Below are positions 7,029 through 13,078 of a stretch of 13,078 bases of DNA, piece after piece (position 1 is the first letter of the stretch; each line of letters opens with the position of its first letter). The notes under the pieces were generated by a model that saw only the letters and a list, made by a program, of their open reading frames with translations, did no database searches and was not told where the DNA came from. The stretch lies in assembly GCF_024693525.1 (NCBI RefSeq), contig NZ_JAILKR010000131.1:1-13078 (forward strand), in the 5' to 3' direction. The translations under genes were made by a program, and so were the position numbers. Source of the stretch: Selenomonas sp. (lineage in GTDB: Bacteria; Bacillota_C; Negativicutes; Selenomonadales; Selenomonadaceae).

Positions 7029-7147
7029 TCTAAGCCCTCCCATCATCCGCAAGCTATGCCCCATAGCAAACCTGATATTTAAATAAGGATTTTACACCTT
7101 TACCCCCCCTGCGTCAGCAATTGAAGTTTTCCGGTAAAGTTTGACAT
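7029..7147. other. Intergenic stretch upstream of the remnant gene
   Basis: I see no intact gene here. It contains an inverted pair CTTTACC (7098-7104) and GGTAAAG (7133-7139) and a run of seven C, which may be old regulatory sequence of the remnant reductase. I could not find a convincing promoter with good spacing. Confidence 0.4.
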
Positions 7148-7187
7148 AAAAGCAAAAGGGACAGCTGCAGCTGCCCCTTTTGCTTTT
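7148..7187. terminator. Terminator of the symporter-arabinofuranosidase operon
   Basis: AAAAGCAAAAGGG (7148-7160) pairs with CCCTTTTGCTTTT (7175-7187); the loop contains the perfect palindrome CAGCTGCAGCTG (7162-7173), which extends the stem. It lies 11 bases after the stop codon of the minus-strand GH127 gene and exits into TTTTATGT. Confidence 0.85.
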
Positions 7188-7197
7188 GGATTGTAAA

Positions 7198-9192
7198 TCA
7201 TTTGTGGTATAGCCATACCATCATTTCATTTTCTCCCCGATTTCCCCAACAGTAATAGGGAATCAGTTTGAGTTCCTGCCGATGGAGGGAACGTGGTTTG
7301 CCATAAGGGCTATAAAGCTGGTTGCCCTTTGCTTCCCTCACCGCATCCGTACGAAGTATACCTGCCCCCTTGAAGAGCTTGTCGCTGTATTCATAGATAA
7401 ACTCCATGCCATCCATAAGCCGGATGCGTTCCAGCCCTTCTCCATTGTCTATGGATTCGGCGCAGTATACCAGCGGCCCTCTTTGTACAGCCAGCCGTCC
7501 AATGTCTTCCCGCACTTCCGGTGCTGCCTGATAAAGGGTGGCTTCCATGGGAACTTCCAAAGTAATCTTGTCATCCTTATGCCAGTTCCTGCGCACTGTT
7601 ACATAGCCATTTTGCTTTTCTTCCTTTATTGCACTGCCATTTACGGCAATCTTATAAGTCTTTGCCCAGGAGGGAATCCTCAGGGCTATCCCGTACCGGC
7701 CATCCGCTTTGGTGGCCAGCTCCACGTTGCCTTCCCAGGGGAACTGGCTTCTCATGGATAATTCCACCGTTTTATCGCCCAGAGAAAGCTCTGCTTCAGA
7801 ACCAACATACAAATCCACATAGACGGTATCATCACCGACTGTATAGATATACTCATTGAGCGAACTGATCAGGCGGGCCAGGTTTGGCGGGCAGCAGGCA
7901 CAACCAAACCATGCCTGCCGTGTTGTCTTGATATGACTCTTGCCAGGGTCTTTACGGCTTAATTCCGGGACAACCTCCAAGGGATTCACATAGAAGAAAT
8001 GCCTGCCATCCAGTGCCATACCGGATAGCACCGTATTGTACAGTGCCCGTTCCATAACATCGGCATAATCCCCATGGCCAGCCTCATCCTTCAGCAAGTT
8101 ATGCGCAAAGAACATCAGCCCCACCGAGGCACAGGTTTCCCCATACATGGAATCGTTTGGCAAGTCGTAGTCTGCCGTAAAGGCCTCACCAATAACCGTC
8201 GAGCCAATAGCCCCCGTTATGTACATCCGTTTTTCGGTGATATTCTTCCAGAGCCTCTGGGCTGCCTGACGCATTTTTTCATCATTTTTCAACCGTGCCA
8301 ACATGGCCATCCCTGTGCACATATACATAACCCTTACTGCATGGCCTTCTGCCGTCTCCTGCTCCAAAACCGGTTTGTGGTTCTGATAGTAGCTGTCCTT
8401 GAAGCCTTCCATGCCTTCGATAAGCACGGACTTGTCTTTATCCGCCTGGCATTGTTTACGGAAAAAATCCGGATCTTTGCCCCGCTGATAAAGGAAATAC
8501 TTCCCCAGCTCCAGGTACCGCTTATTGCCCACCATTTCGTATAGGCGGAACAATGCCAGCTCGATTTCCTCATGACCATCATACCCATGAATCTTATCCT
8601 TTTCCGGCCCAAAGTGCCTATCCAGGCAATCGGCCAGACGACAGGCAGTATCCAGCACCAGCTGATTTCCCGTTGCCTTATGATAGGCCACAGCGGCTTC
8701 TATAAAGTGTCCGGCACAATAGAGTTCATGGCTCTGGTAGAGGCGCTTAAACTTACGCGCAGGGGCCTCTGTGGTAAAGTAGGTGCCCAGATATCCATCC
8801 TCTTCCTGAGCTGCAGCGATCAATTCCACCACGCTGTCGGCGGCTTTTCGGATCACTTTGTCTTCCGGCACCCTGGCCAGTGTATAGGCCACAGCTTCCA
8901 GCCATTTATACACATCACTGTCCTGAAAGACCATACCATAGTGTTTTCCCTGGCTGCGCCCTGCCGCGATCTTGAAATTCTCGATGGCGTGGCTTTTTTC
9001 CGAAGGAATATAATCCGCATCGCGTTCCTTGGCTATCTCGATATCTTCCTGGTCATTGAGTACCCGCCACTGGTATGGCAGCATCTCAGTGCGGATCAGC
9101 TCCATATAGTTCAGCCAAAACTTATCCGTTACCTTTACCTGGCTACTGTTATCCATAATCCTATGATTTACTGCTGCTGAATGTTTCATCAT
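7198..9192 (-). CDS. GH127 beta-L-arabinofuranosidase
   Basis: This is a 664-residue cytoplasmic enzyme (no signal peptide) of family GH127 (formerly DUF1680), close in length to HypBA1 of Bifidobacterium longum. It releases L-arabinose from beta-1,2-linked arabinofuranose chains such as those of hydroxyproline-rich plant proteins. The unusual zinc-cysteine catalytic site is complete: Glu352 and Cys354 in Y-G-E-T-C-A-S, and Cys433 (nucleophile) and Cys434 in C-A-C-C-P-P-N. Glu336 fits the general acid position of HypBA1 and His284 a substrate-contact histidine. The start ATG overlaps the symporter stop (ATGA), so translation is coupled; Met13 is an alternative start. Its exact linkage preference cannot be read from the sequence. 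Confidence 0.92.
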   Translation of the reverse strand: MMKHSAAVNHRIMDNSSQVKVTDKFWLNYMELIRTEMLPYQWRVLNDQEDIEIAKERDADYIPSEKSHAIENFKIAAGRSQGKHYGMVFQDSDVYKWLEAVAYTLARVPEDKVIRKAADSVVELIAAAQEEDGYLGTYFTTEAPARKFKRLYQSHELYCAGHFIEAAVAYHKATGNQLVLDTACRLADCLDRHFGPEKDKIHGYDGHEEIELALFRLYEMVGNKRYLELGKYFLYQRGKDPDFFRKQCQADKDKSVLIEGMEGFKDSYYQNHKPVLEQETAEGHAVRVMYMCTGMAMLARLKNDEKMRQAAQRLWKNITEKRMYITGAIGSTVIGEAFTADYDLPNDSMYGETCASVGLMFFAHNLLKDEAGHGDYADVMERALYNTVLSGMALDGRHFFYVNPLEVVPELSRKDPGKSHIKTTRQAWFGCACCPPNLARLISSLNEYIYTVGDDTVYVDLYVGSEAELSLGDKTVELSMRSQFPWEGNVELATKADGRYGIALRIPSWAKTYKIAVNGSAIKEEKQNGYVTVRRNWHKDDKITLEVPMEATLYQAAPEVREDIGRLAVQRGPLVYCAESIDNGEGLERIRLMDGMEFIYEYSDKLFKGAGILRTDAVREAKGNQLYSPYGKPRSLHRQELKLIPYYCWGNRGENEMMVWLYHK

Positions 9193-10529
9193 TGCTGTGC
9201 GAGGGCGTTCAAGACCTCTTCCTCCTTTGCTTCATAGTGGCTGTAGAAAAGCATGGGGATAATGCCTACGGCAAAGATAATCGCCGGCAGCCAGATAAAT
9301 ACCACCTGAATCCCCATAAGTGCCGTTGCAGACTGAACCGCATTGGGAACATAGCCAAAGGCATCCATCACCATAGCCGGAATGAAACCACCTATGCCCG
9401 AACCAGCTTTTATACAAAAGGCACTGCCGATAGCGGTAAGGAAGCCGCTGGCTCTTATGCCAGTCTTCCACTCACCATAATCAACTGTATCGGAAAGCAT
9501 CGCAAAGGGCATGGAGCAGGCAATCCCCTGGCCAATGCAGCTGATGCACCAGAAGGGAACCAATACGGATAAATCAGCGCCGGCAAAGTACATGCCGATA
9601 TGCCCCAGAATGGCAAGCACGAACCCAATAATCATGGTTGTATGCTTGCTGGTATGGCGAACAAGGAAAGGTATGGACAGCATCCCCAATACCTGTATCA
9701 CCATAAAGCCATTGATCATGGCAGCAATGCCCTTGTCTCCCAGCACATACTGGCAATAGTAAACCACCGTCGACTGGCGGATTGTAAGGGCAATCCAGAA
9801 AATCAGATTCGCGGCCACGAGAATCATCCACGGCCAGTTTCCCTTAATCGCCCGGATGCTATCCTTGATGGGAATCCGTTTGATTTTCTCCACATTCACT
9901 TCTCGCAGATTTCGGAAAGCTACAAATAAAAGCACCGCGGCAATCACGCCGAAAAATGCCAGTGTCATGGAAAAGCCCAGCTGGTCATTGCCACCGCCAA
10001 AGTAAGCCACCAAAGGCAGGGTAAAGGTCATGCAGATAAACGCCCCAACATTGCCCCCCACCATGCGAAAGGTGTTGAGAACCACTCGTTCCTCCGAGTT
10101 ATGGGACAGATTCGGCAATATGGAGGTAATCGCCGTCTGTATCCCTGTGTAGATAACACCCGCCGCAATATAAGTAACCGCTGCATAAGCCACCTTTGCC
10201 GTACCGCTTAAATCTGGCGTGGTAAAAGTCAGCCACATAAACACGGCAAAGGGCACGCACAGCCATAGAAAGTATGGTCTGCTCTGGCCGTATTTGGTTT
10301 TCGTATGATCTACGATAAAGCCCCATAACGGTGCATCAATGGCATCCAGCAATCGGGTTGCCAACAGCAGCGTACCGGTAACCGCTACGGACAAGCCAAA
10401 TACATCCGTATAGAAATAGAGCAAAAAAGACCCGATTATACAATATAGCAGATTCCCGCATCCATCCGTAAGAGCATAACTTAAACGGCCCCGCAGTTCT
10501 GTTTTCCCCGTGACCTTATCCTCAGACAT
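9189..10529 (-). CDS. GPH-family sugar:cation symporter
   Basis: This 446-residue, roughly twelve-helix transporter belongs to the glycoside-pentoside-hexuronide family (MelB/XynP type) and takes up sugars with Na+ or H+. The family signature lies near residues 60-90: D-A-I-D-A-P-L-W-G-F-I-V-D, then T-K-T-K-Y-G-Q-S-R-P-Y. The R-x-x-x-N-T-F-R-M-type loop after helix 4 and the central charged loop around residues 210-225 are also present. The ATG follows ggaggag (plus 10535-10543). It is the first gene of the minus-strand operon, overlaps the GH127 gene by four bases, and is divergent from the AraC regulator. By context the substrate is probably an arabino-disaccharide or short oligosaccharide that GH127 hydrolyses inside. 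Confidence 0.92.
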   Translation of the reverse strand: MSEDKVTGKTELRGRLSYALTDGCGNLLYCIIGSFLLYFYTDVFGLSVAVTGTLLLATRLLDAIDAPLWGFIVDHTKTKYGQSRPYFLWLCVPFAVFMWLTFTTPDLSGTAKVAYAAVTYIAAGVIYTGIQTAITSILPNLSHNSEERVVLNTFRMVGGNVGAFICMTFTLPLVAYFGGGNDQLGFSMTLAFFGVIAAVLLFVAFRNLREVNVEKIKRIPIKDSIRAIKGNWPWMILVAANLIFWIALTIRQSTVVYYCQYVLGDKGIAAMINGFMVIQVLGMLSIPFLVRHTSKHTTMIIGFVLAILGHIGMYFAGADLSVLVPFWCISCIGQGIACSMPFAMLSDTVDYGEWKTGIRASGFLTAIGSAFCIKAGSGIGGFIPAMVMDAFGYVPNAVQSATALMGIQVVFIWLPAIIFAVGIIPMLFYSHYEAKEEEVLNALAQQ

Positions 10530-10587
10530 TAAAACTCCTCCTTCCGATTCTCCCCCTTTGAATTCCTGACGCGTCTTTCACGCTTTT

Positions 10588-10616
10588 ATTATAAAGCCCT
10601 CAACCAGTCATAGATA
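10588..10616 (-). promoter_or_regulatory. Symporter operon promoter with weak -35 (activator-dependent)
   Basis: On the minus strand a perfect TATAAT (plus 10588-10593) has no recognisable -35 at 17 bases (the sequence there is TATCTA). A promoter with a strong -10 and no -35 is typical of genes needing an activator. Two copies of the putative AraC-site repeat lie just upstream at 10634-10670. Confidence 0.55.
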
Positions 10617-10633
10617 GGCAGTCCATTCGCATT

Positions 10634-10756
10634 ATATAGGACAAAATAATCCTGAATAATACCACAAAATTAGACTAATCCGTAGTGATTGTGTTATAAT
10701 TCTCTCGATAAAACAATATCTTTCCCAATAGAACAATATGATTTATAGGACAAAAT
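10634..10756 (+). repeat. Five direct repeats, probable AraC-family operator sites
   Basis: The repeat ATA-RRACAAWAT occurs in the same orientation at about 10634-10647 (ATATAGGACAAAAT), 10658-10670 (AATACCACAAAAT), 10706-10719 (CGATAAAACAATAT), 10726-10739 (CAATAGAACAATAT) and 10743-10756 (TTATAGGACAAAAT). Directly repeated A/T-rich half-sites are what AraC/XylS regulators bind. Two copies lie upstream of the divergent symporter promoter and three lie after the start of the regulator's own transcript. Confidence 0.65.
10671..10700 (+). promoter_or_regulatory. Promoter of the AraC-type regulator
   Basis: TAGACT (10671-10676), an 18-base spacer, then a perfect TATAAT (10695-10700). Transcription should start near 10707, inside the third repeat, which would allow the protein to repress its own gene. 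Confidence 0.65.
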
Positions 10757-10778
10757 CAACCACAGGAGGTCGTCCTAA

Positions 10779-11654
10779 ATGTATCTGATATTTTCATGCC
10801 CACCACTTCCCTACCTGATTGTCGGAGGTATGTCCACCTTCCGCAGTGGCGACCGTCATCTCCGCCGGACGCTTACCCATACCTTTGACCTCATTTACGT
10901 TCACCAGGGAGAACTCTTCATGGAAGAAGACGGCCAGCAGTTTACGGTTACCACAGGACAGTTCCTCATTTTGCCGCCCAACAGGCTTCATCGGGGCACT
11001 AAAGCCTGCCGTACCGAAACCATCTTCCACTGGCTGCACTTTTATACTACCGGAAGTTTTTCCTGCTCTGAGACCCCAGTCCGCGATTCCAATGTCATCC
11101 AGAAAAGCTCCCAGCAGTTTGAAAAGAAGCCCTTCCACATCTCACTGCCCCAGTACGGATCCATCCTGAAAGAACTTCAGCCCAACATGCTGGACATCAT
11201 GGAGCAAATCACCCAGGTTCGCATCGACCGCAAGGAAAACAGCAAACGCTTTTCGGATAACACCATTCCACAATTAAAACTCCAGCAGCTTTTCTTCACC
11301 CTTCTTACCTATATTGGCGAATCAAGTGCGGAAATACAATCCCACGATGCAGCAGCCGAAATCTTTGCCTTTCTGAACGATCACTACAAAGAAAGCCTTT
11401 GCCTTACCGATATAGCCGAACACTTCTCTTTCCATCCATCATATGTGATCCGCCTCCTGAAAAAACGCTATCAGAAAACACCGGGGCAGATTATCCAGCA
11501 GCTGCGACTGGAAAAAGCCGCTCAGCTTCTCATAACCAGCAATTCATCCATCCAAACAATCGCCTACGAGACTGGCTTTAACGATGGCGGCTATTTTACC
11601 CGGCTTTTCAAGCGGCATTATGGCGTAACACCTCACCAATGGCGCAACAAATAG
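10779..11654 (+). CDS. AraC-family transcriptional regulator
   Basis: This 291-residue regulator has an N-terminal cupin-like sugar-sensing domain (about residues 20-110, with H-Q-G-E-L and P-P-N-R-L-H-R-G motifs) and a C-terminal double helix-turn-helix domain (about 192-290). The first HTH is near 207-230. The second carries the family signature I-A-Y-E-T-G-F-N-D-G-G-Y-F-T-R-L-F-K-R, followed by G-V-T-P-H-Q-W-R. A strong aggagg (10764-10769) precedes the ATG. It is divergent from the symporter-GH127 operon and is almost certainly its activator in response to an arabinose-containing ligand; the ligand itself is inferred from the operon. Confidence 0.93.
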   Translation: MYLIFSCPPLPYLIVGGMSTFRSGDRHLRRTLTHTFDLIYVHQGELFMEEDGQQFTVTTGQFLILPPNRLHRGTKACRTETIFHWLHFYTTGSFSCSETPVRDSNVIQKSSQQFEKKPFHISLPQYGSILKELQPNMLDIMEQITQVRIDRKENSKRFSDNTIPQLKLQQLFFTLLTYIGESSAEIQSHDAAAEIFAFLNDHYKESLCLTDIAEHFSFHPSYVIRLLKKRYQKTPGQIIQQLRLEKAAQLLITSNSSIQTIAYETGFNDGGYFTRLFKRHYGVTPHQWRNK

Positions 11655-11681
11655 ATTTTTTCATCACTACGCCTTGATAAA

Positions 11682-11711
11682 TTGACATATGTCAAAAAGT
11701 TGTGCTATAAT
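11682..11711 (+). promoter_or_regulatory. Promoter of the DUF134-NifX gene embedded in a palindrome
   Basis: TTGACA (11682-11687), an 18-base spacer, then TATAAT (11706-11711): both hexamers match the consensus. The -35 forms half of the perfect 14-base palindrome TTGACATATGTCAA (11682-11695). Confidence 0.8.
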
Positions 11712-11717
11712 CTTATT

Positions 11718-11731
11718 AAGACATATGTCAA
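11718..11731 (+). promoter_or_regulatory. Second copy of the ACATATGT operator palindrome
   Basis: AAGACATATGTCAA (11718-11731) repeats the 10-base core GACATATGTC found over the -35, in phase with the transcription start. The two centres are 36 bases apart, close to three and a half turns of DNA. Together they would shut the promoter from both sides. Confidence 0.7.
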
Positions 11732-11746
11732 AAATGGAGGTAAAGG

Positions 11747-12487
11747 ATGAGCAGACCACTAAAGAAACGCCGTATTGGCGGACTCCCTCCCTGCACGCAT
11801 TTTATCCCGCAGGAAGCAACGGAAGCACCCGAAGTTACCATCTCACTAGAAGAATATGAGTGCATCCGGTTGCTCGATTACCTGGGCATGACCCAGGAAG
11901 AATGCGCCAAACAAATGGGAGTAGCCCGCACCACGGTACAGGCTCTTTATCTAGCAGCCCGCAGACGCATCGCCGGCTGTCTGGTGGAAGGCCGCCCATT
12001 GGTCATTCGCGGCGGAAATTTCGAACTCTGCCCGGCTTGTCAGCACAGCCCCCATCCAGTTCGAGCAGCTATGCAGAAAGGAAGCAACAGACCTATGAAA
12101 CTTGCAGTTACCTATGACAACGGCCAGATTTTCCAGCATTTTGGCCACACGGAGACCTTCAAAGTTTATACCATCGAAAACAATGCGATTCAGGAATCCC
12201 ATGTAATTTCCAGCAACGGTGCCGGCCACGGTGCTTTGGCTACCCTACTGCAGGAAGAAAACATCAACACCCTGATTTGCGGTGGTATTGGCGGCGGTGC
12301 TCAGAGCGCACTGGCTCAGGCAGGCATTACCCTGTATGGCGGTGTTCAGGGTGACGCTGATGCAGCAGTACAGGATTTCTTAGCGGGAAAACTGGCTTAC
12401 GACCCGGCCGTTCACTGCGACCATCACAGCCATGGCGAAGGCCATACCTGTGGCAGTCATGGCTGCGGCAGCCACAGTTGCCACTAA
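11747..12487 (+). CDS. DUF134 DNA-binding domain fused to a NifX/dinitrogenase-cofactor-like domain
   Basis: This is a 246-residue two-domain protein. Residues 1-90 match DUF134, a sigma-region-4-like helix-turn-helix family (start S-R-P-L-K-K-R-R-I, then L-D-Y-L-G-M-T-Q-E-E-C-A and G-V-A-R-T-T-V), so it probably binds DNA. Residues 117-215 match the NifB/NifX dinitrogenase iron-molybdenum cofactor domain, including H-F-G-H-T-E-T-F and I-C-G-G-I-G-G-G-A; stand-alone members bind metal clusters. A C-P-A-C pair (95-98) joins the domains, and residues 223-246 form a tail rich in His and Cys, a likely metal-binding end. Overall this suggests a metal- or cluster-sensing regulator, perhaps of itself through the two promoter palindromes. 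No nif genes are nearby, so nitrogen fixation is not implied. Confidence 0.88.
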   Translation: MSRPLKKRRIGGLPPCTHFIPQEATEAPEVTISLEEYECIRLLDYLGMTQEECAKQMGVARTTVQALYLAARRRIAGCLVEGRPLVIRGGNFELCPACQHSPHPVRAAMQKGSNRPMKLAVTYDNGQIFQHFGHTETFKVYTIENNAIQESHVISSNGAGHGALATLLQEENINTLICGGIGGGAQSALAQAGITLYGGVQGDADAAVQDFLAGKLAYDPAVHCDHHSHGEGHTCGSHGCGSHSCH

Positions 12488-12503
12488 TACCAACAATAAG
12501 ACC

Positions 12504-12539
12504 AAAAGGTGCCCGACGATTTCGATTGGGCACCTTTTT
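12504..12539 (+). terminator. Intrinsic terminator after the DUF134-NifX gene
   Basis: AAAAGGTGCCC (12504-12514) pairs with GGGCACCTTTT (12528-12538) around a 13-base loop, ending in T5. It lies 17 bases after the stop codon and separates this gene from the DUF1847 gene. Confidence 0.9.
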
Positions 12540-12568
12540 CCATACGCTATTTTTAGGAGGTTTTTATC

Positions 12569-13078
12569 ATGAAAGCTGATTGTGCCCATTGCCCCTCCCA
12601 TGCCTGCTACACCAAAGGAACAAACTGCACCGGCATCGACCGGAAAACGATTCTTGCCGCCTACGATGAGGAAGAGCGCCGCATCATGAAGGCAGCCGCC
12701 TACGTGGAAGGCACCTTTTACAGCAACATCACGCGCCTGCAGGAAATCGCCGAATTTGCCAAGGCCATGGGCTATACGAAACTCGGCATGGCCTTCTGCA
12801 TCGGCCTCAATGCCGAAGCCCGCTACATTGCCCGCTACTATGAGCAGCAGGGCTTTGCCTTTTACAGTGTCTGCTGCAAGAATTGCAGCTTCAACAAAAA
12901 AGAGCTTGACCTCAAACAGGTCAAGCCCGAGCTGGCACACGAGGCCATGTGCAATCCCAAGTTCCAAGCCAGGCTCCTGGCGGAAAAAGGCACGGAGCTT
13001 TTCATCTCCTGCGGCCTCTGCGTGGGACACGATGCCATCTTCAACAGCAGCTGCCCCGGCCCCGTCACCACGCTGGCC
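12569..13078 (+). CDS. DUF1847 family cysteine-rich protein (3' end outside window)
   Basis: The window holds 170 open codons and no stop, so the C-terminus lies beyond 13078. The ATG follows taggagg (12554-12560). The N-terminus M-K-A-D-C-A-H-C-P-S-H-A-C and later motifs S-V-C-C-K-N-C, M-C-N-P, G-L-C-V-G-H-D-A-I-F-N and P-V-T-T-L are typical of DUF1847. About twelve cysteines, many in C-x2-C or C-x4-C spacing, suggest a bound metal or iron-sulfur centre, but the function of the family is unknown. It has no visible promoter of its own within the short gap after the terminator at 12539, so some read-through from the DUF134-NifX gene is possible. Confidence 0.9.
   Translation, partial: MKADCAHCPSHACYTKGTNCTGIDRKTILAAYDEEERRIMKAAAYVEGTFYSNITRLQEIAEFAKAMGYTKLGMAFCIGLNAEARYIARYYEQQGFAFYSVCCKNCSFNKKELDLKQVKPELAHEAMCNPKFQARLLAEKGTELFISCGLCVGHDAIFNSSCPGPVTTLA

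Noticed and set aside
7098..7139. CTTTACC/GGTAAAG inverted pair as a MerR-type operator
   Set aside because: The arms are only seven bases and 28 apart, and the best hexamers around it are 20 bases apart with poor -35; not enough to claim.
10634..10756. Short repeats considered as a CRISPR array
   Set aside because: The units are about 13 bases and degenerate, with spacing of 17-49 bases and no cas genes; AraC sites explain them better.
11747..12487. NifX-like domain as evidence of nitrogen fixation
   Set aside because: No nifHDK, nifB or nifE/N-like genes are present, and fusion of this domain to DUF134 occurs in many non-fixing anaerobes.
12380..13030. Long minus-strand open frame opposite the DUF1847 gene
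   Set aside because: It is antisense to the DUF134-NifX end, a terminator and a clear DUF1847 protein, and its composition is that of a mirror frame.

Overview
The window looks like a chromosomal segment of an anaerobic, plant-glycan-using Firmicute, most likely of the Negativicutes (Selenomonas/Mitsuokella type). That placement is an impression, not a measurement. It rests on tRNA-sensing T-box control, a cellobiose-type PTS, a hydroxyproline-rich-glycoprotein arabinofuranosidase, and small redox or metal proteins typical of anaerobes (flavodoxin, DUF3793, a DUF134-NifX fusion, DUF1847). I saw no insertion sequences, CRISPR arrays, tRNA or rRNA genes.

Left part (1-1375). The first codons of a minus-strand gene, probably thrS, lie behind a complete T-box leader with a perfect-consensus promoter. 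Next comes a small minus-strand LysM protein that resembles the cell-division inhibitor YneA, with LexA-like half-sites in its promoter. Facing away from it is a plus-strand operon of two unrecognised small proteins, one soluble and one membrane-spanning. This operon sits behind a strong promoter and a 38-bp palindromic operator and ends in a clean terminator.

Middle part (1420-5740). A beta-glucoside (cellobiose-like) PTS locus is split into two transcription units: IIB-IIA-6-phospho-beta-glucosidase, then a terminator, then IIC. The two units are driven by near-identical promoters (25 of 30 bases the same), so the split complex is probably co-expressed. An unknown small membrane protein follows and ends at a very long bidirectional hairpin.

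Centre-right (5746-7190, minus strand). A DUF3793 protein and a flavodoxin form an operon whose promoter carries Fur-like boxes, so they are probably iron-limitation genes. Upstream is what looks like the eroded remnant of a flavodoxin-fold FMN reductase gene.

Right part (7198-13078). A minus-strand operon of a GPH sugar symporter and a GH127 beta-L-arabinofuranosidase is divergent from an AraC-family regulator. The intergenic region has five repeats of a probable AraC operator. These three genes form a compact arabino-oligosaccharide uptake and hydrolysis module. Then come a DUF134-NifX fusion protein with a His/Cys-rich tail, whose promoter carries two copies of a palindrome, and the 5' part of a DUF1847 cysteine-rich protein that runs off the window.
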